Positions 57,625 to 64,000 of a stretch of DNA of 64,000 nt are shown piece by piece. The notes beneath the pieces were generated by a model, which was not told the origin of the DNA, did no database searches, and saw nothing but the letters and a program-made list of their open reading frames with translations. This stretch comes from Bin75 sp965223955 (GTDB lineage Bacteria > Nitrospirota > Nitrospiria > Nitrospirales > UBA8639): NCBI GenBank assembly GCA_965223955.1, contig OZ245029.1:806001-870000 (forward strand), written 5' to 3'. How positions within the stretch are numbered: position 1 is the stretch's first letter; each line of letters opens with the position of its first letter. Made by a program: the position numbers and the translations under genes.

Positions 57625-57876
57625 ATGTGGCGCATCATTTTCATTTTAGTTCTTCTGATTGTTTTATTTTTGATGATCCGGAAATCCATTCGCGATTTTC
57701 GAAGCCCCAAATCCGCCGATCCCTCCTTGCCCTCGAAGGATATGATGGTTCAAGACCCCGTCTGCAAAATGTATATCACGGCGGGTGCTGCGGTGGTTGA
57801 AAAAATCGGAGGCCAGCATTACCACTTTTGCAGCAACGAATGTGCCCATAAATTCAAAAGCTATATGTCCGGATAG
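57625..57876 (+). CDS. Membrane-anchored YHS-domain protein
   Basis: The 83-residue protein has one N-terminal membrane helix (WRIIFILVLLIVLFLMIRK) and a YHS/TRASH-type domain with DPVCKMYI and YHFCSNECAHKF. The Cys residues of these motifs bind metal, often copper or other heavy metal. A GTG at 57616 is an alternative start. It lies 43 bp from the arsS gene (converging), which suggests but does not prove a metal or metalloid role. Confidence 0.75.
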   Translation: MWRIIFILVLLIVLFLMIRKSIRDFRSPKSADPSLPSKDMMVQDPVCKMYITAGAAVVEKIGGQHYHFCSNECAHKFKSYMSG

Positions 57877-57919
57877 GTCGGGGAAGCAGGTCCCCGGAGA
57901 GCGGCAAGAGTGGAAGGTA

Positions 57920-58900
57920 TCAGGCAATCGCCCCACCGCAGGATGATCCCGCACCGGCCGTGCACCCATAACAATGTTGACCGATGATAATCGAGCGCCG
58001 GGCCAAAGCCTCGAAATCAAACTCCGCTATCGTTTGCGGCAGGTCGCGGCCCACGGGTAAATCGAGCATCTGATTAAAATCGCAATCGTACAGTCGTCCG
58101 TCCCATCCCACGCTGAGCAAGCTTCGGCACATCAGGTTTTCGACCGAGTGCGGGTTGAAACTCTCGATAAGAAGGCTCATGTATGCTTCATAGTTGCCTT
58201 GGGCGTACAGGTCGTTCAGGAAACGGTTAATGGGCATATTGGTGATGGTATACAGTTGATTGAACCTGATACCGAAACGCGAGAAAAATTGATCCTTATA
58301 GGCTTCCTCCAATTCCCGTTGATCGGGAGGCAGGTTCGGTCCCAACGGGTTGTAGACGAGATTCAACACCAGGCCCGTGTTCTCGCTTCCATAGCCCAAC
58401 GCGTTCAATTGTCGTAAGGCAGCCAGACTCCGTGCAAAAACCCCCTTTCCCCGTTGCTGATCCACGTTCTCCTCAAGATAGCAGGGTAAGGAGGCGATGA
58501 TCTCAACCTGGTGATCGGCCAGAAATCGGGGAAGGTGGGATTTCCCTTTGACGGAAAAGACCGTCAAATTGCAGCGGTCGAGCACCGTTCTCCCGAGGGC
58601 ACGAGATTCTGAAACGAGACATTCAAAGTGCGGATTCATTTCCGGGGCCCCTCCGGTCACGTCCACGGTGGTGATCTCAGGATGGCGTCGCAGGACCGTG
58701 AGAACGATCTCCATCGTCTCCCGGCTCATAATTTCCGTCCGGGAGGGTCCGGCGTCGACGTGACAATGATGACAGGTTTGGTTGCAGAGTTTCCCGACGT
58801 TCACCTGCAACGTGTGAATAGTCTTGGCGCGGAGGGGGAGCACCCCGTGTTCCGTCAGGGTTCGCGAGAAGGGACTGGGTAGTACGGGAATACGCGGCAT
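57920..58900 (-). CDS. arsS: Arsenosugar biosynthesis radical SAM protein ArsS
   Basis: The 326-residue radical SAM enzyme attaches 5'-deoxyadenosyl to dimethylarsenic species in arsenosugar synthesis. The CxxxCxxC cluster is Cys39, Cys43, Cys46 in KLCNQTCHHCHVDAG. The C-terminal domain has RSLLSVGWDGRLYDCDFNQM, QHCYGCTAGAGSSCGG. The ATG at 58900 has GAGAGAA upstream; an alternative is at 58915. It lies 61 bp behind the arsM gene on the same strand, forming the usual arsM-arsS unit. Confidence 0.92.
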   Translation of the reverse strand: MPRIPVLPSPFSRTLTEHGVLPLRAKTIHTLQVNVGKLCNQTCHHCHVDAGPSRTEIMSRETMEIVLTVLRRHPEITTVDVTGGAPEMNPHFECLVSESRALGRTVLDRCNLTVFSVKGKSHLPRFLADHQVEIIASLPCYLEENVDQQRGKGVFARSLAALRQLNALGYGSENTGLVLNLVYNPLGPNLPPDQRELEEAYKDQFFSRFGIRFNQLYTITNMPINRFLNDLYAQGNYEAYMSLLIESFNPHSVENLMCRSLLSVGWDGRLYDCDFNQMLDLPVGRDLPQTIAEFDFEALARRSIIIGQHCYGCTAGAGSSCGGAIA

Positions 58901-58961
58901 CGTACGTTCTCTCATCGGTTAATGGGTTCCGGGCGGAAGACCCGTGATTGTCTCCAATTCG

Positions 58962-60149
58962 TTAGCAGCATTGGCCTGACGGTTGGTCGTGACGTGATTC
59001 AACGGAGACGTCCTCTCCTGCTCGATTGAATATTCCGAAGTACGGTGCGTAGAACTCATGTTCAAGTACCTTCCGGGTTTTTGAGCAAATTTCCATTGGT
59101 ACACCGCATACAAAGGTATGCCCATCGTCGTCCTGCACTTCAAGAAACGGTCCGGTGAGTATGGCAAAATCCCCGTTCCACACACACGGAGCTTCTTCAG
59201 GGAACACCGCCGACCATTGCGGATCAGCTTGAGTCAAGCCTACGGGAGTATCGGTAAAGTTGAAGAGTCTCTCACAGAACGGCATGTGTAGCAAGGCTGA
59301 AGTTTTGTGATCGAGAGGCTCAGGTATCCCTCGTCGGTATGTCTGCTCCAGTTCGTCCTTCACCTGCTGGAACGGCCCTTTCAGTGTGGCGAATGAAAAG
59401 GAATCCTGGGGCACAGGTGTCATTTTAAATCCGGACAACGTGACTGAAAACAAATGGATGCCGTCAATCACACGCCACGGAAGGATCGAGACTTGGTGAA
59501 TATCCCGGAAGCCGGCGCGACGCAGGCCATTCCAGTATTCATGGAGTGGAAGAGCCCCTGAGAGACAGTCACCCCATTTCTCCCTGTCATGCATTAAATA
59601 GTGAGGCAGGGGTTGGTCGGCCACGATATCCGAAATAGAAAATCGGCCTCCAGGCTTTAACACGCGAAACATTTCGCGGAAGACGCTGGATTTATCCGGT
59701 GAGAGATTAATGACACAATTGGAAACAATCAGATCGACGCTTTCATCCTCGACCGGCATCGTTTCAGCCTGCCCCTTGAGAAATTCCACGTTGGATTCCC
59801 TGTATCCCAGGTTCCTGGCGACTGTCGGGGCGTGGGAGTTTGCCAGGGCCAGCATTTCATCGGTCATATCAATCCCAATCACTCGACCAGTCTCCCCTAC
59901 TCGACGAGAGGCTTCGAAGCAGTCGATTCCACCGCCCGATCCGATGTCGAGCACGGTTTCACCCGGCTGAACGGTCGTAAGGCCGACCGGCGTGCCACAC
60001 CCGTAAGAGACTTTGAGAATCGGTTCAGGAATAAACGTCCGTAACTCATCATGATTGTATCCAGTGGGACAGCACATTTTTTCTCCCGTGGTTACGGCAT
60101 GGGCATATCGTTCGGTGACGGATTGAGTAATGAAATGAGATTCCATCAT
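58962..60149 (-). CDS. arsM: Arsenite methyltransferase ArsM
   Basis: The 395-residue S-adenosylmethionine-dependent enzyme methylates As(III). The SAM motif is VLDIGSGGGIDCFEASR. Three Cys positions match the As-binding set of ArsM: GGIDCF, VSNCVIN and GDCLSGA. The N-terminus has a CC pair (MCCPTGYN, Cys26-27), and the C-terminus ends GQCC. The C-terminal 180 residues are a family-specific extension. It is the first gene of the arsM-arsS pair. No arsR-like regulator is beside it. Confidence 0.93.
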   Translation of the reverse strand: MMESHFITQSVTERYAHAVTTGEKMCCPTGYNHDELRTFIPEPILKVSYGCGTPVGLTTVQPGETVLDIGSGGGIDCFEASRRVGETGRVIGIDMTDEMLALANSHAPTVARNLGYRESNVEFLKGQAETMPVEDESVDLIVSNCVINLSPDKSSVFREMFRVLKPGGRFSISDIVADQPLPHYLMHDREKWGDCLSGALPLHEYWNGLRRAGFRDIHQVSILPWRVIDGIHLFSVTLSGFKMTPVPQDSFSFATLKGPFQQVKDELEQTYRRGIPEPLDHKTSALLHMPFCERLFNFTDTPVGLTQADPQWSAVFPEEAPCVWNGDFAILTGPFLEVQDDDGHTFVCGVPMEICSKTRKVLEHEFYAPYFGIFNRAGEDVSVESRHDQPSGQCC

Positions 60150-60251
60150 GACCTCACATTCAGATTAGAGCCCAAGGGTACGCTTCATCAGACAACGCTC
60201 TACTGACAACATACAACGAACCGTATGGCTAAGAGAAGGCCGAACGTCCGC

Positions 60252-61010
60252 CTATTGCAGGAAGGTCAGTGCGCCGGCGGCCTCCTGGTCCACGAACCAC
60301 GTCAGAGTCCCGGCCCGTGGCCCAATGACTTGAGCAGGGAGAGTGTCAGGTTGAAAAGGTCCTTCAAGCACGGCGTGGAGCGTTTCGGCTTTTGCGTGGC
60401 CACAGATGAGAAACGTGACTTGCCGGGCGTGATTGAGAAGAACCGGGGTGAAGGTGATCCGGGAGGTCTGCAACCTTTCTACCCATGGGGCGGCAACGAG
60501 CCGGTTCGTTTCATGAACGGCCTGGGTGCCCGGGAACAGGGAAGCGGTATGACCGTCCGGTCCCATGCCCAACAGGATGAAATCGAAACGCGGGATTTCC
60601 GGTTCGGAGATTTCGAATTGCTTGCGCAGCACGGCTTCATACTGGTCGGCAACGGTTTGGGCATCAGGGAGTTCGCTCGGCACGCGATGAACGTGCGTCA
60701 TGGAAATGGGCACCCGGCTGAGGAGCGCTTCATGGGCCATTCGATAATTACTGTCCGCATGATCCGGTGGGACGTGACGTTCATCTCCCCAAAAAAACCG
60801 GATTTTCGTCCAATCGAGTTGACTCCGGAACGGTGGGGCGGCAAGCATCGCATAGAGGCCTTTCGGGGTTGAGCCTCCGGCAAGGGCGATGGTAAACGAG
60901 TTTCGTGTCTCGATGGCCTGCCGCGCATGGTCAAGAAGGTGTTGTGCCGCGGCTTCCAGCAAAGCTTGGGAAGTGGGGTAGACGTGTATGTCCCGTTGAG
61001 AATAAGGCAT
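60252..61010 (-). CDS. pgl: 6-phosphogluconolactonase
   Basis: The 252-residue enzyme opens 6-phosphogluconolactone to 6-phosphogluconate in the oxidative pentose phosphate pathway. Landmarks are FTIALAGGSTPKGLYAML, RFFWGDERHVPPDHADSNYR and FDFILLGMGPDGHTASLFPG. The gene is full length. It lies next to a small lipoprotein gene and near transaldolase, which works in the same carbon network. Confidence 0.95.
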   Translation of the reverse strand: MPYSQRDIHVYPTSQALLEAAAQHLLDHARQAIETRNSFTIALAGGSTPKGLYAMLAAPPFRSQLDWTKIRFFWGDERHVPPDHADSNYRMAHEALLSRVPISMTHVHRVPSELPDAQTVADQYEAVLRKQFEISEPEIPRFDFILLGMGPDGHTASLFPGTQAVHETNRLVAAPWVERLQTSRITFTPVLLNHARQVTFLICGHAKAETLHAVLEGPFQPDTLPAQVIGPRAGTLTWFVDQEAAGALTFLQ

Positions 61011-61046
61011 GCGAGGAGTCAGGAAGGTGAACCCATGGCCATGCGT

Positions 61047-61367
61047 TCAGCAGCCGGAATAGCCTGAATGTTCGAGTTTGCCTTCTTTATCGAAGTCTAA
61101 ACGAATTTGGCATTCGGCGGAGGCCATATTGGAAAACGGGAAAGATGATTTGCCGCCGGTGAGGCGAAAATATACCCAGGTCTCGCCTCCAAAGAACCGC
61201 TTTGATTTGGCACCGGGCTTGCCCCAATGTTCTTGAAACCACGCTTGCGCTTGCCCGTTGATCCCGGCAGAGGCAGATGGGGTCTCCTGATAAGGAGGCG
61301 TGCCGCAGCCACCTGCAACCAACGTCCCGAGAAGCAGAAAGCAAAGGAGCGACGTCCGGGCCTTCAT
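61047..61367 (-). CDS. Small lipoprotein of unknown function
   Basis: The 106-residue product has a lipoprotein signal with lipobox VAGGC (about residue 20). The mature part has WFQEHWGKPGAKSKRFFGGE and ends with two Cys (AECQIRLD, GYSGC) that may pair. No family recognised. The start at 61367 was chosen over longer frames up to 61409 that lack a signal. Confidence 0.65.
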   Translation of the reverse strand: MKARTSLLCFLLLGTLVAGGCGTPPYQETPSASAGINGQAQAWFQEHWGKPGAKSKRFFGGETWVYFRLTGGKSSFPFSNMASAECQIRLDFDKEGKLEHSGYSGC

Positions 61368-61675
61368 GGTGAGGGTTTCGAGGGGCATCTTCGCTGAACG
61401 CTTCATCATAAGAAAGGCGAGAGGAAAGGGCCGGAGAACCTTGACTCGGTGATTTCCCTGAAACGCCTGGCAAAATCGTAACCCTGGCGCGGTGTCCAGT
61501 CAAATGAAGAAATGGGGGCCACTTCTGAAACCACGCAAGGTGTTTCCGATTGTCAATGTTCTACAGGCTCAATTACAATACGCGCGTTGAAGACGGTTTG
61601 GAATGGTGAGCATTGTGCCATGCTATACCCATGTGAACGAGAAAAGCTCCACCAACGTGATGAGGGAGGAAGACG

Positions 61676-62329
61676 ATGAAAATCTACTTGGATACCGGTA
61701 ACGTCAAAGAAATTGCCGAAGCCGCTCGTATGGGGATTCTGGACGGGGTCACCACCAACCCCTCATTGGTCTCCAAAGAGGGGCGGGACTTCAAGGACTT
61801 GATCCTGGAAATTTGTCAACTCGTCGATGGCCCGGTCAGTGCGGAGGTTGTGAGCGTTGAGGCTGAGGCCATGGTCAAGGAAGGTCGGGAATTGGCCCGC
61901 ATTCACCCCAACGTCGTGGTCAAGTGCCCCTTGATTCCGGAAGGACTGGCGGCAACCAAACGCTTGTCCGGCGAAGGCATTCGGGTGAACGTCACGTTGT
62001 GTTTTTCGCCGACTCAAGCCCTGCTGGCCGCGAAAGCCGGCGCGTGGTGCGTGTCGCCTTTCATCGGCCGGTTGGATGACGTCAGCAGTGACGGCATGGA
62101 ACTCATTGGGCAAATCGTGACCATTTTTCACAATTACGATTTTCCCACCCTGGTGCTTGTGGCAAGCATCAGACATCCACAGCACGTGGTGGAAGCCGCG
62201 TTGATAGGCGCCGACATTTGCACCATGCCCTATGGCGTCTTTCAACAATTGGCCAAGCATCCGCTCACGGACATCGGACTCAAGAAATTCCTGGCCGATT
62301 GGGAAGCCCGAAACGCGGCGAAAGGGTAA
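61676..62329 (+). CDS. tal: Transaldolase, TalC/Fsa-like
   Basis: The 217-residue enzyme is of the short TalC class. The Schiff-base Lys is Lys83 in NVVVKCPLIPEG. Other landmarks are MKIYLDTGNVKEI, GVTTNPSLV and GAWCVSPFIGRLDD. It transfers a dihydroxyacetone unit in the pentose phosphate pathway; fructose 6-phosphate aldolase activity is an alternative in close relatives. GAGGGAGG precedes the ATG. Confidence 0.94.
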   Translation: MKIYLDTGNVKEIAEAARMGILDGVTTNPSLVSKEGRDFKDLILEICQLVDGPVSAEVVSVEAEAMVKEGRELARIHPNVVVKCPLIPEGLAATKRLSGEGIRVNVTLCFSPTQALLAAKAGAWCVSPFIGRLDDVSSDGMELIGQIVTIFHNYDFPTLVLVASIRHPQHVVEAALIGADICTMPYGVFQQLAKHPLTDIGLKKFLADWEARNAAKG

Positions 62330-62334
62330 CCCCG

Positions 62335-63021
62335 TCAGGGCCGTCCGTCCACCAACTGCCGAGCGCGCCGAAACACGCGATGAAACATGGGACGGGTGAG
62401 TTTTCCGGTAAAGGTATTTTGTTGGCTGGGGTGGTAAGACCCTAACAGGGTGACGCCCCAGGCCGTGGCATAGCTGGTTCCGTGCCCGAACTTGGGTTTG
62501 CCGATGACGCGTCCCGGCGATCCGGCGGCCGTCACATATTCATCGAAGGCGATTTTCCCCAAGGCCACGACCACGGCGATTCGTTTCAACAAACGGAGTT
62601 CTTCGAGGACGTAAGGCCGGCATGTTTCAAATTCTTCTCTCGAGGGTTTGTTGTCCGGTGGAGCGCAGCGCACGGCCGCGCCCACGTAACAATCCGTCAA
62701 CCGCAGCCCGTCGTCCCGATGGGTGGATTCGGCCTGATTGGCGAATCCGAATCGAAACAGGGCCTCATAGAGCCAATCTCCGCTTCGGTCGCCGGTGAAC
62801 ACTCGTCCGGTCCGATTCCCGCCATGAGCTGCCGGAGCCAACCCAATGACGTAGAGTCTCGCACGGGGATCTCCAAACCCGGGAACGGGCCGCCCCCAAT
62901 ACTCCCACTCCTGAAACCGCTTCACCTTCGTGGCGGCGACTTCTCGACGGTAGGCGGTCAAGCGTGGACAACGCGTGCAATCGGCGATGGTCTGATGTAA
63001 AACGTTGAGACTGCGCATCAT
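62335..63021 (-). CDS. udgB: Family 5 uracil-DNA glycosylase UdgB
   Basis: The 228-residue DNA repair enzyme has UdgB motifs LAPAAHGGNRTGRVFTGDRS and LLGSYHPSQQNTFTGKLT. Cys residues CTRCP near the start and others in RCAPPDNK...FETC bind a [4Fe-4S] cluster. It should excise uracil and some other damaged bases. The start is one of two adjacent ATGs (63021, 63018). It converges with transaldolase, 5 bp apart. Confidence 0.94.
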   Translation of the reverse strand: MMRSLNVLHQTIADCTRCPRLTAYRREVAATKVKRFQEWEYWGRPVPGFGDPRARLYVIGLAPAAHGGNRTGRVFTGDRSGDWLYEALFRFGFANQAESTHRDDGLRLTDCYVGAAVRCAPPDNKPSREEFETCRPYVLEELRLLKRIAVVVALGKIAFDEYVTAAGSPGRVIGKPKFGHGTSYATAWGVTLLGSYHPSQQNTFTGKLTRPMFHRVFRRARQLVDGRP

Positions 63022-63056
63022 GGAAATCGTATCATAACGAACGAGCCGGGAAACAC

Positions 63057-64000
63057 ATGCAAATCCGCATCGATTGCCCCGATACACACATCCGAACGAT
63101 TCTCAAGCAACTGCTTCTCACGGGGTTGGATGCCGCCGATCCCGAGAGGGCGATTCAGCGTGCCGTCCGGATCAAGAACAACAGCCTCAGGGTGGGCACG
63201 CGGGAGTACGATCTCACCGGATTTTCGCGCATCGTGTGCATCGGGGCAGGGAAAGCCTCGGGTGCCATGGCGGCTGCGGTGGAACGACAATTCGGGTCGC
63301 GGTTGGAAGGCGGCCTGGTGGTGGTCAACGATGGCTATGCAGGGAAAACGAAAAGGATACGATTGCTCGAGGCGCGGCATCCGGTTCCCGATCATCGAAG
63401 TGAAAAAGCCGCGCGAAGGATGGTGCGGCTTCTTGAATCATTGACGGACCGAGATCTGGTCTTGATGGTGCTGTCCGGCGGAGCGTCGAGTCTTTTGGCA
63501 GCCCCGGCCGCCGGCCTGACCTTGAAGGAGAAACAACTCACCACCCGGTTACTGCTCCGAAGCGGAGCCACCATTCAAGAGATCAACACGGTGCGCAAGC
63601 ACCTATCCGGGATCAAGGGCGGGCGCCTGGCGGGTGCCACGGCGGCCACGGTCATGACGCTCGTCCTTTCGGACGTGCCGGGCGATGATCTGGCGACGAT
63701 CGGTTCGGGCCCCATGGCCCCGGATCCCTCGACGTTTTCAGATGCGAAAAGGGTACTCGACACGTTCGACATCCGGAACCGGATTCCCTTGGCCGTTCGA
63801 CGACATGTGGACCGCGGAGCACAAGGACGCATACCCGAGACACCCAAACCCGGTGAGGCGCTGTTTTCCCGGATCCAGCATCACGTGATCGGCAATAACC
63901 ACACTGCAATCGAACGTATGGCCAAACGAGCCAAGGCGTTGGGGCTCCGTCCCCTGATCCTGACGACGACCCTCTCCGGGGAAGCGCGTGCTATCGGGAA
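63057..64000 (+). CDS. Glycerate 2-kinase (GckA/TtuD, MOFRL type), partial
   Basis: The frame stays open to the window end, giving the first 314 residues. The start ATG is at 63057, divergent from udgB (36 bp). Visible family motifs are RIVCIGAGKASGAMA, HPVPDHRSEKAA, LVLMVLSGGASSLLAAP, TVRKHLSGIKGGRLA, LVLSDVPGDDLATIGSGP and IGNNHTAIERM. It phosphorylates glycerate to 2-phosphoglycerate, feeding photorespiration-like salvage or the serine cycle. The C-terminal MOFRL domain lies beyond the window. Confidence 0.93.
   Translation, partial: MQIRIDCPDTHIRTILKQLLLTGLDAADPERAIQRAVRIKNNSLRVGTREYDLTGFSRIVCIGAGKASGAMAAAVERQFGSRLEGGLVVVNDGYAGKTKRIRLLEARHPVPDHRSEKAARRMVRLLESLTDRDLVLMVLSGGASSLLAAPAAGLTLKEKQLTTRLLLRSGATIQEINTVRKHLSGIKGGRLAGATAATVMTLVLSDVPGDDLATIGSGPMAPDPSTFSDAKRVLDTFDIRNRIPLAVRRHVDRGAQGRIPETPKPGEALFSRIQHHVIGNNHTAIERMAKRAKALGLRPLILTTTLSGEARAIG

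Overview
The window reads as chromosomal DNA of a nitrite-oxidising bacterium of the genus Nitrospira (phylum Nitrospirota). The decisive evidence is an adjacent nxrA-nxrB pair (22943-27741). It encodes a Tat-exported molybdopterin nitrite oxidoreductase alpha subunit of 1145 residues and a four-cluster ferredoxin-like beta subunit of 429 residues, and an intrinsic terminator follows. The remaining genes fit a G+C-rich chemolithoautotroph: glycine cleavage enzymes, 6-phosphogluconolactonase, a TalC-type transaldolase, glycerate kinase, arsenic methylation and many small lipoproteins. This identification is inference from protein recognition, not from a database search.

Layout. 1-2130: an RNase H with a viroplasmin-type N-terminus, a TPR lipoprotein and tRNA-Val(CAC). 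2411-9054: a BASS-type transporter, then a segmental duplication in which a promoter, a Pal/OmpA-like lipoprotein gene and the 5' end of selO occur twice. An M28 peptidase gene sits between the copies, and only the second selO is intact. 9303-12931: a zinc peptidase, a small lipoprotein, then a strikingly A+T-rich two-gene ATPase/TOPRIM-like module (10594-12382) followed by an HNH nuclease and a HicB-like protein. 13032-22261: a split arginine-dihydrolase/LOR-SDH pair, a five-gene minus-strand run (LON domain, ABC ATPase, ABC permease, SirB1-like, HEAT), and two exported proteins. 22262-28727: the nxr locus. 28816-30808: small membrane protein, Trm112-like, DUF502-like and GNAT genes. 30809-36108: an accessory stretch with many dispersed repeats, iteron-like direct repeats, a PD-(D/E)XK nuclease, a WYL regulator, a tandem AAA+ ATPase and a perfect 22-bp palindrome. 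36327-41564: a FIST protein, FKBP isomerase, a broken IS481-type element, gcvT, a Nudix hydrolase and a toxin-antitoxin pair. 41663-54004: hydroxyproline metabolism, a ThDP decarboxylase, an outer-membrane barrel, a dicarboxylate symporter, gcvP, and the conserved transglutaminase/alpha-E/ATP-grasp trio. 54386-64000: an amidohydrolase, an HU protein, a ThiS-like protein, a YHS protein, arsS-arsM, pgl, transaldolase, a family 5 uracil-DNA glycosylase and the first part of a glycerate kinase.

The best candidates for an undescribed system are (i) the A+T-rich ATPase plus TOPRIM-like pair at 10594-12382, which has the shape of an anti-phage module, and (ii) the PD-(D/E)XK nuclease, WYL regulator and tandem AAA+ cluster at 31377-35994. 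Several families of palindromic intergenic repeats are scattered through the window, and some intrude on coding sequence. No rRNA operon or CRISPR array was seen.
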